64,000 nt of DNA, taken from Nymphaea colorata. Its lineage: Eukaryota > Streptophyta > Magnoliopsida > Nymphaeales > Nymphaeaceae. Below, piece after piece: positions 1 to 14,160 of the stretch. Within the stretch, counting starts at the first letter, position 1, and each line of letters starts with the position of its first letter. The DNA lies in the NCBI RefSeq assembly GCF_008831285.2, contig NC_045148.1, positions 11,452,183 through 11,516,182 of the forward strand. The letters are read 5' to 3'. A model generated the notes under the pieces. It had not been told where the DNA came from. It saw only the letters and a program-made list of their open reading frames with translations, and did not search any database. Both the position numbers and the translations under genes were made by a program.

Positions 1-426
1 ATTAGCGATTTTAGTCACATTTGGCCAGCTGAAAGAGCAAAGTTGGAATAACAACGCCATCAAAAGAGAGAGAGAGAGAGAGAGAGATTAAATTTTTCAG
101 AATATTTTCACTGAAACCCCAATCCGTCACAGCTAGCTATCAATCAGCAAAGCCATTTCTTACAAAGCTTACAACCAAAGAGGAGCTTCTCTCCCCACTT
201 CCACCCCCCAACCCCCAAAAAAAAAACCAAAAAAAGGACTAAAAAAATATAAGAAAAAAAAAGGAAGACAACAAATAAAACTATTAGAGCTTTACAAATA
301 CAAGCAACACCAGCAAAACCACCACTACCACCATCTCTCTTTCTCATCTTAGCATGCAATCACTTAATGTCATGTACCTGAGGATACACCACACAGACAG
401 AGAGTAGAAAAAAAGGGGGAACGAAA
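1..426 (-). other. Probable 3' UTR and downstream flank of the SHOU4-like gene
   Basis: This stretch follows the stop codon (427-429) of the minus-strand gene. It contains a (GA)n tract at about 67-87 and several A-rich runs (about 216-262). No protein-coding signal is convincing here. The open frame at 144-359 reads mostly through homopolymers. I cannot fix the polyadenylation site. Confidence 0.5.
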
Positions 427-3400
427 CTATACGGGTATGACGTCTATCTTGGAAGTGTCTTCACACCTCAACACGATACCATCTAGGCTGGCAGGAAGGA
501 AGCACTTGGCCCATTGGCATCCGGTGGAGAATGGTTCTGGTGGCGGCACTATCATCAGCACGTTCTCGTTTCTTTGGACTACACCCATCACGCTCACTGT
601 ACTTCCTTCTTTGATATACCTATAGAGAGAGAGAGAGACGTTGGAACTTAGAACTGGCTCCAAAACTAACAACCATAATACTTAAACAAAAGCTATACAT
701 CTAGGCTCAAGCCCACAAGAGGTTATCCAGAACCCCACAGACAATTAGCAACCGACAATGACAAACAATACAAGCATACACCTACTACAAAAAAATACAA
801 AATTAAGAAAACATCTCCCACAAACCATTATTGAATTGTTCATTGAAAGAAGTGCTCTCTCAGGTATTAGACCTCAAATCAGGAGCACGAGTTTCACAAT
901 GAGCTAACGGAGACCCCTGTCAAATTTTCTACTCTCTAAATTCCACGAGAGATGAAGTTCGGCTGCGTTTACCAAATCACCAGCTGGGTCCTTTCCAAAG
1001 GCATATAACCATCACAACAGAAACGACATGAACGCTGGATTTTACAAATGTGTGAACCCATAACCTTAATATTATGATTAGAAAATGTCGATAAATAGCT
1101 CTCATTGCATGGCCGCACAGACATTTGGAAATATACGAACAATATTGATGAAACTTGAGAGCCAACAGATGCTGTCGATTGTCAACTATATCTTGCCATA
1201 TTTTCAATGTATCGGTATTAGATAGAAGGCAATTTTCTTTTATTCCTTATATATTTCAACATAATTTCAAATATTCTCTGAGACAAGCCTCCACAAAAAA
1301 TTGCTGACAATGGTATTCGTCACTACAATTTGCACTGAAATTAATTTTAAACTCAAGCACAGTTAAGATCTTAAGCCGCATAATCTGTTATTTGTTTTGT
1401 GACAATAAGAGTTTCTGAAAGTTGTAAACTAGCAATTATACAACTCATAAATTGTAAATTGAGGTTTCTGCTTGCCATAATTTATTTCAATATTTCCATA
1501 ATAAACTTAATACTAGTTGCAATTGATATTGTTCCATATCACTAAGAACCGTATGCTCCTATGGTCGATCGCAAAACAAAGCATCTGAAATGTCAAGTCA
1601 AAATCAAACACAAGAAAAATTTAAAAGCAACTTACCCCTCCTTCATACGCATAATACGATCATCACTTGATAGGTTTCTTTCCCCTAACCACCTGACGAA
1701 CTCTGGAGACAATTCTCTGTTCTTCTGATTTATGTCAACCACAACAGACTCATCAACATAGGGAGTCACTCTAGCACCATAACCAGTCTTCACTAGTGCT
1801 CTCAAGCCAGACTGAAAATCAGAAATGTAGAAGTCGACAACATGCCTCTGCGATAAAAGTTAATGCAATCAACTTCTCAACAGGTGCCAAAGGACAAGAG
1901 GATCTAGTGGAATATAACCTTGCTCAATACAATTAAAGCAATGAATAGCTTTAGTTATATGACCAATAAAGCACTTGCAACAAAACAACCTTATTCCCAA
2001 CAAATACAATAATGTAGTTCTACTTTAAATGACCAATGTTATTAATATAACTCTACATTGGAGCATAATGGCTGGTATCAGCGGTATGTTGTATTGGCCC
2101 CTTGTCCATATGATATAAGCCTGATTTAGGTTTTCGTTTTTACATTTACGGGCTGAAATGCATTGACACATATTGGTCAATACATGGTATTGATGAGCAA
2201 ACTGATACAGTGCTGATACTGTCATTTCAACATTGCAAACCACCATCTAAATAAGCGAAAAAGCAATAAGACATAATAAGTTCCATTGGAAGCACTTAAA
2301 TCTTAGTGTTCAATTCATTAACAAATAATTATAGAAAGGTACACAAAAGAAGAATTTGACATCACTGGTTTCAGACAAGCTCAATTATGTCACTTATCTC
2401 CTAAGCAGCCTAATATCAGGTCTCTAAGATGGAAAAAAAAATTATGAAAGTACACAGTCCCGTAGGTCATGGCTACTGCATTCATTTCTCAGACACATAT
2501 TTTTTCTCTCCACAATGATCATACACCTTGTAGACATCCCTGCAAACAGATATTCTCGTTTTAAGGGGAAAAGGACATGAAAAGCCTGAAAAGTGAGTTC
2601 CCGGTACATGCCAAAATACAAAAACGTAGTATAGGAATTGCTTCCTCACAAATTGAATGGGATACAAGTTATCAACTGAAAGAAATAAAAAGTCAGCCAC
2701 ACGTTACACTTTCCGCGGCTTGTGTTCAAAAAGCAATGTGAAGAATGCAAAAAAACTTCTGAAAAAGAAGCAGACATTATACTTATCTGACAAAAAACAT
2801 GAGGGTTTAAATTGGGGAAAAAAAGGAGAGATAGAAAGGATAATAGTATTTGAATCCAGTCAACATTGCAAGCATAAAAATCTACAACCAACCTCTAAAG
2901 ATCTAAGTCCCCAAGTAAAGCGACGATGCTTAGCATTAGCAGCTTTGGAATCCCAGCCTCTATACTCATATAAGCTTGTTGAAGTATAGACACACCTAGG
3001 GATCCGTTGGAATGATGATTCCAAGGGAACGTTTCCGCAAGTAACGACCTGTAATTAATCAGATCAACTAATATAAGAAAGCTAGCAAGTAGCAAGAAAT
3101 TGAGACACTTAGAAAGCACATTAGAACATTATCCAGTCATACCCAATTGCTCAAGAGCAAAGCAGGGGATTAAGAGAAAAGGAGAAGGATGTAAACAAAC
3201 TAGTTACACTAATTATACTGAACACCAACAGTCAAAGACAATCTCAATGACAATAAAAGGTCATCTTCAACAGATTGATAAAAGGAACAATGATTCCAAA
3301 CACTGCTTGTCACCCACCACCAAGATTGTGTTTGTGTCTTCTTTTTTATATTCATAATCAATCAATAACAGATATAAAAAATTGCTGTTACTTCTATAGT

Positions 3401-4943
3401 GTTAAACAGACCACGTGAAAATTTTTCCAGATCACTCCACCCAGAAATTATGAAAGCGTTGTTCTTTTGTTCCAAAATACCAGCTAGTCAATATCTCAAC
3501 CAACTTATAGTCTAATATCTAGCATTATTCTATAGTGTTAACCAGACCACGGGAAAATTTTTCCAGATCACTCCACCCAGAAATCATGAAAGTGTTGTTC
3601 TTTTCTTCCAAAATACCAGCTAGTCAATATCCCAACCAACTTATAGTCTAATATCTAGCATTATTCTATAGTGTTAACCAGACCACGTGAAAATTTTTCC
3701 AGATCACTCCACCCAGAAATCATGAAAGTGTTGTTCTTTTCTTCCAAAATACCAGCTAGTCAATATCTCAACCAACTTATAGTCTAATATCTACTAGATA
3801 AAACACTAATTAACACTTGTGCCATTTATAGGCGGAGATATTCAAACATGTCATCCATGACAGCTAAACCATATTTCATGCACCTATGACTAAAAACCAA
3901 TACCACAATCACAAAAATTGCATAATCTTATGAAACCAGATTTCTTTGTTATGCAATGTTCACCTAAAATCATCTACACTGACAACCACTAATTACTAAA
4001 TAAATTTGAGCCAAATAAATTGAAGTGTACATACCCCAGAAACTTTGACATATTGCCCATTTTTAGCAGTCCTGAGCTCTGCATCTGGGTACTGGGCAAT
4101 GAAACCTGTAATTGCCCTTCTTCCCAAACAACTGTTCCATAGGAAGATTGTGGCAACCACCCCAAAGAGGCCTACAACTACAATCAGCAGAACAGGGTTG
4201 TGCACAGCTCCTAGAATAAATCCACCAGCTATAAATCCCATCACAAACAGTAGAATGAGTGACCAAAAGATAGGCCTTGGGAAGCTCCTTTTAAAGGAAT
4301 AGTCATTCTCGTGACTGAGATTAGTGACAGCTTGATTATTGTGGACCATAGATACACTATGTAGTTTCATTGATCCAGAAGAATCCAATGGACCAGAGAC
4401 CTTGCGTGGTGCACCAGATGAATTAAGTGGCCCTGAAGAAATTGGTCCTGAAGTTATGAGTCCTGTAGTTGGAAGCACCGGAGGCAAAGGACCAGAATTC
4501 TGGCGCATGACTGGAGTGACACCTCCAGATTGAGGTCCAGATGACTTCTTGATAGGTTCTCCATGTTTGTTTAGTGGCCCAGAGTTGGATTTTTGTCTGG
4601 ACACTTGACCTGAACCTGGGACTGAACCAGCTGACACAGGACCAGATACAGAGAATCCAGACCTTGATCCAGAGTTACCAGTGATTGGCCCTGAATGTGA
4701 AGCAGCACCACCAAAAGACCCAGTTCTTGAAGGTGCACCAGATATAGGTCCAGACTTTCTTGACTTTGAACCATCTACAGGAATGTCAAACATCTTTCCA
4801 AGCTCTCCAGATTTCTTGATGTCCCCACCTGTGTAGGGCACGGCTGCTGAGCTCATCGTTACAGGCCTCTCTTTAGGCTGCTCAGGCCGGCCTGAGACAT
4901 ACAGCCCATTACTGAGCTGGTGAGATGGGAATCTTGAACCCAT
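427..4943 (-). CDS. SHOU4L: SHOU4/SHOU4L-like membrane protein, 4 coding exons (489 aa predicted)
   Basis: Coding exons on the minus strand are 4943-4035, 3048-2893, 1847-1636 and 619-427, with GT-AG introns and a frame that closes at 1,470 nt. I start at the ATG at 4943; the codon before it is TTG, and the family begins MGSRFPSHQLSNGL. Residues 1-220 are a Ser/Gly/Pro-rich, probably cytosolic region with about nine SGP repeats. Two hydrophobic segments follow at about 223-245 and 250-270. The conserved C-terminal part includes CGNVPLESSFQR, RRFTWGLRSLE, HVVDFYISDFQSGLRALVKT and GIVLRCEDTSKIDVIPV. From memory, the family (Arabidopsis At1g78880 and At1g16860) was once labelled 'ubiquitin-specific protease C19-related' but is now known as SHOU4/SHOU4L, which restrain exocytosis of cellulose synthase. 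I see no protease catalytic motif. The length agrees with the family (about 475 aa). It appears intact. Confidence 0.93.
620..1635 (-). other. Intron 3 of the SHOU4-like gene
   Basis: The donor is GTAAGT (minus, 1635-1630) and the acceptor is TATAG before 619. The split codon is GG|G (Gly), followed by YIKEGST in exon 4. I see no gene or recognisable mobile element inside. Confidence 0.85.
1848..2892 (-). other. Intron 2 of the SHOU4-like gene
   Basis: The donor after SLE is GTTGGT and the acceptor is ATCGCAG, phase 0. The open frames inside it on either strand have no recognisable content. I see nothing else in it. Confidence 0.85.
3049..4034 (-). other. Intron 1 of the SHOU4-like gene
   Basis: The donor is GTATGT (4034-4029), following ...QYVKVSG. 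The acceptor is ATTACAG just above 3048, phase 0. It contains the 136-bp tandem repeat listed separately. Confidence 0.85.
3395..3793. repeat. Three tandem copies of a 136-bp unit in an intron
   Basis: Units start at about 3395, 3531 and 3667, each beginning TATAGTGTTAA; the last unit is slightly short. The copies differ at only a few bases. Copies 1 and 3 contain CCACGTGA (an ACGT core), while copy 2 reads CCACGGGA. This is minisatellite-like and lies in the first coding intron. Confidence 0.92.
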
Positions 4944-6790
4944 CAAGCTCTTGACGAACTAAACCCAGCAAAGAGACAACAACGTGCCGTGCTTATTTAT
5001 AACCTCCAAGGGCTATGTCTTGCCTCCCTTGAAACAGCTGACTGACAGTTAAAGGTTAGTCCCTGGATTCCTTTCTACCAGCATGTCCTTTTAGCAATAA
5101 GCATCAAGCCTGCATTTTTCTAGAGAAAAAAAAACAAATACACACAATTTAGGACTTAGATATACCTAGCACAGAATCCATGAGTTCACAAGAAGATACC
5201 TGTAAACGAATACTCAAATTTGTCTCCATATTTCAAATAAACACAAAACAATCACATACATAAAGAGTGGCAAAAAACAGAAACAAGGAGAACCTTTATT
5301 ACACAATCCCAAACTTGCAAAATCGTAGCCTTACACCAGCGGGCCCAACAAAAAAAAAAAAGAGGAAGACAATCAGAAAAAGAGAAAAGAAAAATTTTGC
5401 ATCAAGTGTGCAGAAAAAAAAAACACGTCCAATTATGGGGAAACTCCCTAGTCCATTTCATGAAACATGGTAATAGCAAACAATAAGGACCAAGAACAGT
5501 GCAAAGAATTCGTCCACATGTAAAACATTGCCAAAACATAAGAATTAAAGTTGAAGGCAGCAAGCCTTCCAACACATTCTATTTGAAGAAAAGAAACAAC
5601 AAAGCACTTGAAGCCAGTGATACATGACCGAAAATACAGGGAGACATATTCAGGCATAAGAAGAGCAGAATCCATTATAGAAGAACGAGCTTTATAACAA
5701 ACAAGGACATTTTTATCTACCTTTACTGAAAGTAACTCCTAATGACATCATACGTCAAATCACTTACCTAGTCAAGAAGGGAAAAACAAAAGTCTCTCTT
5801 AGAAAATGCTTAAAACCAATTATAAACCTAAAAAAAACAGAACGGATGATCATGCTTAGAAGATCAAAATCAAAGAAGGGAAAAAAAAAAAGGATCAGCA
5901 ACACTGTAAACATGAACAGCTTGTGTCTTTATCCGAGCATCATTCTCTGCAAACATGGTAATAGATGCAATAAAGACTGGGATTTCAGGTCACGAATCAA
6001 CAGACAGAACACTTCCAAAAGCACATACAGAAAATAATTCCAACTAAAAAACATGGAACCAACCAATGTTTTTAATAGAAAACTTTGAACCTGGCAAGTG
6101 CAAATATCAAAGATTAAAACCGAAGAATAGCAATCGAAATAAAAACGCCGACAAAAAAAGGTGTGATCTAAAACAATAACACCGAACCGCCAAAATTAAG
6201 TACTCAAAAAGTTCTGTAAACATCGGAATACCAATACGAGCTGATCCTGTTACGTCATCCAGACCTACCATAAACAAAAAACCTAAGTTTCAAGAAGACC
6301 CCATTGGAAAAACAGAATGAAACCTATTTTTTACAAAAAGAAGCTAACAAAAAAAATAGGGGAAACGAAAAACAAGAAAACCTAAGCTGTAGCTAGGGCA
6401 ACAATTTTAAGTCAAGAACTCTGAACAGTTAACCCCCTCCCCACCAACATAAAACCGAAAAATCATCACCATCCAACAAACAAACAAAAAAACGGACGAA
6501 CCCCTAAAAACAGACACGGTTCCCCATCTTCCCCACAAGAAGAGATCCCCGTCACCCAGCAAGCCCCTGAACCCAACATGATCAATCCCACCAAACATGG
6601 TAACAAAACAAACCCAATAAGCTGTACCGTCTCAGGCACGCAAAGAAAGTATAATGCGCCAAGGAAACAACCACATTGTGAGTAGCACCTTTGACACCTC
6701 CCGCCATAATAAAGCCACAATGAGATCTATATTGGCTTTTCACAAAATGCAGCAACTTAGAGCGACAAAGGATCAAGAAGAAGACTTACG
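4944..6790 (-). other. Probable 5'-UTR intron with flanking UTR of the SHOU4-like gene
   Basis: Just upstream of the ATG the minus strand has a pyrimidine-rich stretch ending in TTTAG (AG at 4960-4959), a plausible acceptor that leaves about 15 nt of leader. A consensus donor GTAAGT lies at 6789-6784 on the minus strand. Between them the sequence is AT-rich with poly-A/T runs and no convincing coding frame. A leader intron is inferred from these sites; a cDNA would settle it. Confidence 0.5.
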
Positions 6791-7100
6791 TACCACTGAT
6801 CATGGAATTTTAGAGCAATCGCATCGCCTACGTCTCCAACCAAACTCTCTCTCTCTCTCTCCCCCCAAAACTCTTTGCTGTTTTTGTCTAGTCTTCTTTT
6901 CTTCCTCCGCCAGTATCCTCTGCGTTGCCAATGACATTTCCAGTAATACCTGGACTGCCCACAATTTCTCTCTCCCCCTGCCTGACCAAATTGCCCCTCC
7001 CCTGACCCTCCCCCTTTATCTTTTTCGAGCTTTTTAAACTTCGGGCAGAGGGTTTAGCATGGCGGTGCCGGTGACTGTAACCGCCCTTTTTCTCTCTCCC
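6791..7100 (-). promoter_or_regulatory. Probable first UTR exon and core promoter of the SHOU4-like gene
   Basis: The region is GC-richer than its surroundings and carries a CT/GA tract at about 6845-6863, typical of plant 5' UTRs. It lies immediately upstream of the probable leader donor. The exact transcription start is not determinable. Confidence 0.4.
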
Positions 7101-10100
7101 GTCTTTTCTTATTTCCTTTTCTTACTAAATTGATAATTATGTTTCTTATCGGGTCGGCTACTTGAAGAGTCCGAGACCCGGTCTGCTAATTAAAAATAAA
7201 TATTTAAGCATTTTCTTCAGGTTTTTCTTTTTGGATCATATGAGATTATGTAAATGATTAAATTTGGGATTTTATTTAACGGGTTTATTGGAGCCATGAA
7301 ATAAACAATAAATCTGAGATTCTAGTCTTTTGAATGCAGAATCAAATGGCCATCGGATTTACGCTTTATTTGAATATTTACATATTTGAATTCCAATTGA
7401 ATGCACATTTATTTAAATTCACTTTTTAAATCCAAATGTAACTTTTATTTTGGCACACGAATCCGACTTTTAGATACACAACCAGATGTGGAGAAGAATC
7501 GACTTTCAAAATGTGTAAATATTTGACATAAAATTTGCTGGAAACTGATTCCAAATTTGAAAGTGTTAAAAACAGAATCCTAATCCGAACCAGGTCGGAA
7601 ATTATTTCTCAAATCCGATTCTGATCCAAAGTTCTTAGTTGGGTGTTAATTTTTTGTATTTTTTTTTTTACGTAACTCGGCTGCGTATCTAATTTGAATC
7701 CGACCGTTGACATCTCTAATAGATAGATCTTATCCTATTTTAATCTAGCGGATCCTAAGATCAGGAAAGATAAGATCTGATTCGATTTGAAACCATCAAG
7801 TGCATGCAACAACTGTGAGTGGATGATCATTCATGGCACCATCTCTCCATATCAAACAAATGATTTAAGATCCAAATTCAGGATCCAATCTGCAATGATA
7901 AAGTGTTTGATTTGAAATTAGATGGGGAGGCATGAAGAGGTTGGGAGGCCCACTCTCAAAGCCACTTGGATTATACTTTAGCCCCTAAAAACACTAGCAT
8001 TGGATAGAGCTCAGAGTTTTATCATCTGCTGCTCTTTAGAAAAGAGGGCGACATTGGTTGCAGAGTGTGTCCCTAACCATGTCTGGAGGAAGATCCGGTT
8101 ACGGGTCTGAAATTGGATCCATTCAGACCGAGACACTCTTTGGTGTGTATAGTATCATCATAAGTGAGGATGTAAATGGGTGGGCAAGATCCAATTACTG
8201 ACCTAAAATTGGATTCAATTTGTCGGAAACACTCCGTGCATGTTGTGTTGTGTTGTGTCTTTCATCAAAGAAACTAGATCCCATTCATTTAATAAGTTTC
8301 AGATTGGAATAGGATTCAGGCACTTGGATCCAAAATCTCACTAGAATGCGCATGAAAGTCTTGTCTTACACCTGTAGGATTCAGATTATGCATGTTTTGG
8401 ATCTAAATTTGACCCAATTAAAAAATATCACATTAAAGTGAATACAACGAATATAGAGAGTGGGAAGTGAGATATCCATGAAAGTAGTACCCACGAACAT
8501 GCCTCCTCTCCACATAAATTCTAAACCGTTTGCCTCTATAGTCGTTTTTGAGTCAATCAGTGTTCTCACATAGCAACGAGATATTGCATCGAACTGAATT
8601 AAAATAAAAAAAAATTATAAGTTCAGCTCTAACGTCAGGAGGTGTTGTTTGTTTTTCATGCCGACTTTGACTCAAACAGGGAGAGCTGTGTATTCACTGC
8701 GGTTTCTCTTCCCTGATGTTTCATTGAAGTGGAAATATTGAGTTATTTTTTTGGAAAAATATTGTATTTTACATCCAGTTAGAATTTGATTTTTCGTCAG
8801 CAAAATAGCATGAAAATTGAAATGCGCGGTTCCTCGACAAGATATTTATATTCAATAATTGTTTTCATAGTTCGGAATAAAGTCATCTCCTGTTTTTATA
8901 CGTATATATATATTATTTTTTCTAACCCTGGGCATGGCAAGCTACTTGATAAAGGAATTCCCCTTGTAACTTTGCGGAGAGACCTGACCTGTGCAACAAT
9001 TATTAAGTTGCAACGTTTTTTGAAAAACATCAACTTTTGCGCTCATTTTCCAAAACACTGCTGAAAAAATTGACCCTTTTTAGTTAATTTTTCTATATGA
9101 TATTAAGGGGAGTGGAAGAAAATCCTACAATTTAAAGAAGAGTGGAACATTCTCTTCTCCTGTCCCTAAGACCCCGTTTAATGCACAGTAACTGTGCATC
9201 GAAAGAAACTTGCCGTTTTTTGTGCGACTTTTAATTTTCAAATCAAACAAAAAGGAAAATTATCCTGCCCAATTCGAAGGATTAGAGTAATTTTACCCTG
9301 AAAAAAAGTTACCTAGCTTTTTACCATAGATTTTTACCTTTAGGTATGGTTTCTGCCTGTACAACTAGTCTATAACTCTCCTTCAATTGGTACAAAGAGT
9401 GTTGTAGACCATGCTTCCCGTTAGCCAGAGCGACAATGGTTCTCGAGGTTTTTTTCTCATATTCATGCACAATAAAATTTGCTAAGATCATACCAGTAAA
9501 AAATAAATTAAAATTATAAAAATATTTAAAATTCAATAAGGTTTGTTTGTCTTTTTTTTTCATTTGTGACTAAAAAAAACTGCGCTTCAAGCCACTTAAT
9601 GACATAAAACCGAAAAGCCCATGGGAGGTTGACACCAACAAATGGGGGCCCAACTAGCTATACCAAACCCCTTGAAGTAAAATCCAATAAAAAATCGACA
9701 ACTCAAATCCAAATAGTCTTCAAATTAATTAATCTTCATCACCAACTGCAAAGGAAGAAAAAGCTAATAAAAGCAAAGCCAAAAGGACACATTAGTCATA
9801 TAAAATTGTCTAACAGCGCCATTAATTTTTTAAGAACATATTCCAAAACATCTCTCCTCCAAACATCATTGCCAATCATACATGATTTCTAGTGCTTTTT
9901 CCAATGCCCATTAACGATTATACAGCATCATCAGAAACGTGACCAAGTTTGGAACTTTTACTTGTCAATATTCTATCGCCTGCACCTAAAACGTGACTTT
10001 CTTCATCAACTCCAACATCGACACTTCACGTGCTTCCAAGCAAACCCTCCCCTTTCTACCAATATATATATATACACCACCTTTACATATGTGTATATAT

Positions 10101-10358
10101 TTGCTACAAATAATTGTACATGCATTGAAGTTGGCATTTAATAATTGATGTTGGTTTGGCCCAATAAATGTATTTAACAAGGGTCAAAATCCGAATATCA
10201 ACTTGTGCATTGTTTTTTCAAAGAAAACACTCAAGGTATAGGGCATAATTAGATCTTCTTTCATGAAAAAGGTAACGAGCTTTTAAAATTTTTTCGCCGT
10301 TTCAGCTTCCTGTTCTCGATCGATCGATCGCCATTAATGGCGGTCGCTGCCTTGGAAG
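7101..10358. other. Intergenic DNA without a recognised gene
   Basis: AT-rich sequence with many GGATCC/GATCCAAT-like words (about 7,740-8,330) that suggest old dispersed repeats. It contains no open frame with recognisable protein content. A GTGCAT-type inverted sequence (TGCACAGTAACTGTGCA) lies near 9,182 and resembles ends of short plant repeats. Confidence 0.5.
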
Positions 10359-10517
10359 ATGAAGCGTATATTGATGGAACAAAAGGAAAAAGAAGATCTA
10401 AAGCAATTGCGGCGTCTAGATGAAGCTGAGGGAGCCCCGCAGTTCCTTTCAAGACGAAGCAGCAGATGCCAAAGCTCTGAGGTCGTGAACTACTTTAGAC
10501 TCGCTGCCTTCTCCTAA
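10359..10517 (+). CDS. Doubtful small ORF, 52 aa, unknown
   Basis: An ATG at 10359 opens a 52-codon frame ending TAA at 10515-10517. The N-terminal half is highly charged (MKRILMEQKEKEDLKQLRRL), likely helical, followed by a basic, Ser-rich stretch (SRRSSRC). I do not recognise it. The surrounding bases are more GC-rich than the flanks, which is the main reason to list it. It may be chance. Confidence 0.15.
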   Translation: MKRILMEQKEKEDLKQLRRLDEAEGAPQFLSRRSSRCQSSEVVNYFRLAAFS

Positions 10518-11022
10518 CCTCCTTTTCTTGCCAAAGAAAAGTGAGCGTGATTGGGAGAAAGAGCAAGAAGGATGTGTGAACTGCGTTTTCTTTTTTTTTT
10601 TCTCTGCAAGCAAATTTTACTAATGCACACACAGCGGCTGTTATTCAGTGACTATTTGTTTTAATTGTAACCAACTTGCAACATCGATTGCATATAACTC
10701 CTATGTATGTATATAATATGCAAAGTTAAGTAGATAAGTTAGGTCAATCTTTCAAAGATTGCAGGCTGAAGCTTGACTCACCTTAACGAGCGGAGAAGTA
10801 GGGACAGCACTCCTTTTTCAAAATATTTGATGGAAGAAGATGATGACTAAGAGAACAGGTCCACTTGCTAACTATCCCTTTCATTTTTTTCACCACTTCA
10901 AGATCTCTCTCTCTCTCTAACCAAGACTGTTGCTAAGAGAAAAACAAGAGAAAAAACTTGTAAACTAATAGGAGATGATACCCATAATCTTTTTCTCTTA
11001 CTGAAAACCAAAAATCACCATT

Positions 11023-11024
<2 letters not shown>
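10518..11024. other. Intergenic DNA, nothing recognised
   Basis: AT-rich sequence with a poly-T run near 10,590 and a short CT run near 10,905. No gene signal is seen. Confidence 0.5.
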
Positions 11025-11070
<46 letters not shown>

Positions 11071-11095
11071 ATATATATATATATATATATATATA
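11025..11095. repeat. (CT)n then (AT)n compound microsatellite
   Basis: About 20 CT units run from 11025 to about 11064 and pass into (AT)n to about 11095. Confidence 0.97.
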
Positions 11096-11869
11096 ATGAG
11101 AGCTAGTGGATATATAATGGTTCTATAGCTGTACTGGTGATACAGCTAATTTAAGTACAAGTTGGTCCTTGGGTGATGGGGGAAAGGTGTGTGAATCATA
11201 GGACCTTATAAAGGAAGAAAAGGTCCATCATCCACTTGTTCAGCCAAAAAGGATGTCAGCCACATGACATCTTAGACAAAGTGGATTTGTTCTTCAAACA
11301 GTGATATAGTAATCTCTCTGCCCAATTCAATGTGATCGCCAGATGTAATGACAAGCACATCTTCCAATGGAAAAGGGTTTCATGAACCAACTATGGATTT
11401 GCTGCTTTATCAACGTCAGCCAGGTCCAAGTCCGGTTCTTCTGATACTAGATCTGGACCCGTTTGAGTTTAGAGACAGGCACCCATTGTAAGAAAAGATT
11501 GTTCCTGGCTCCCATATGGGATTTCATTAATACTAGATCCAGTTGTGGCTGACCAGAATCATGTCTTGATAAAAAAATCAGGGATTCAACATGGATTCGA
11601 TTGGATCGGCTTCAACTTCTACGCATGCCTGAATGAGATTGGTTCTAGAACAACCCAAAAGTTAACTAGCTTGATATTATATAAGAAGTGAAATCCTCAT
11701 GCCATCTGGATTTCTATCTATTCGAGGGTGGATATGATTAAACACACCATTCGATCCAATAAATTGAACAATATGCTCTAACCAAATCGGACTAAGAAAT
11801 CAATGATTATATGTATACATGTATACATAATCTCACTGAATTGCAATTTTTATGATCCAAACATCACTC

Positions 11870-12270
11870 GACTCTTGGATTAAGCAATATCCAATCACAG
11901 TACCTGGATCGCGTGGCAAAAGCTGCGGCGAAGGGATCCGAACCAGTTCCGTTCACCTGCCACGGATCTTTAAGATTTGGACTACTGTGCACGTCAGAGA
12001 TCCGAGTATCCCCGCCTACGTTTTCATAATGTAAGGGCGTTATCGTCATTAACCCACCCCTGCATGGGCCAATCAGTTGCTGTAGAAAAGAGGGGCATTT
12101 TGGGTATCAAAGGAACCCATCTTCCGGTAATTGCTGAAAAAAGCCGGGGGTGTTACGGGAAGAAACGCGCTTATTGGCCGTTGAGGGGTCCAAATCGGGA
12201 TAGCGATTGGTTAGCGAGCAATAAATCGCCGATCTCAAATTCGGAAGTAAGACGATCCACCTCTTTCTAA
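11870..12270. promoter_or_regulatory. Promoter-like GC-richer island without an adjacent gene
   Basis: Within 400 bp there is CACGTCAG (an ACGTCA hexamer), CCACGGATC (near the CGCGGATC octamer of plant histone promoters), a CCAAT box (GGGCCAATCAG) and two inverted CCAAT boxes (TTATTGGCC, CGATTGGTTA). These elements are typical of S-phase or housekeeping promoters. No histone or other coding frame lies within reach on either side, so I call it only promoter-like. Confidence 0.3.

Positions 12271-13844
<1,574 letters not shown>

Positions 13845-13904
<60 letters not shown>
13845..13904. repeat. (AT)n microsatellite, about 30 units
   Basis: Sixty bases of uninterrupted AT, close to a dispersed repeat copy that begins at about 14,010. 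Confidence 0.97.
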
Positions 13905-13911
<7 letters not shown>

Positions 13912-14009
13912 ATAATCCCTCCCTCGCATACCACTTTTCAAGTTTGATTGAATCTTTATATCCTGTTTCCATTTTTTTTTTTGGAATATAAACTTTCGCA
14001 AATCTGAAA

Positions 14010-14160
14010 TTGACTGATCTAAGATTCCTTTTATGTGAAAGACAGGACTTGACATCCATAGTTTGCGGCCAAAATCCTCATATTTAAGGTCGCCCGGGAA
14101 GAGGGCTGACGTTAAAGTTTCCAATGATCTCAAATCACCTTAGATTTCAGATTGGAAGCT
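14010..14160. repeat. Dispersed repeat, copy 1
   Basis: It shares ordered words with 15,844-16,040: CTGATCT, ATTCCTT, TATGT, GGCCAAAA, CTCA, ATTT-AGGTC, a GGAAG block and a terminal GATTTCAGAT. This looks like an old short non-autonomous element; I cannot fix the ends. Confidence 0.5.

Noticed and set aside
2657-3357. Plus-strand open frames of 85-110 codons over the SHOU4-like gene
   Set aside because: They cross its introns and exon 2 in antisense, are Lys-rich from A-runs and have no recognisable content.
427-4943. Calling the minus-strand gene a ubiquitin-specific protease
   Set aside because: This is an old label for the family. No Cys or His box of C19 peptidases is visible; the SHOU4 assignment fits the whole sequence.
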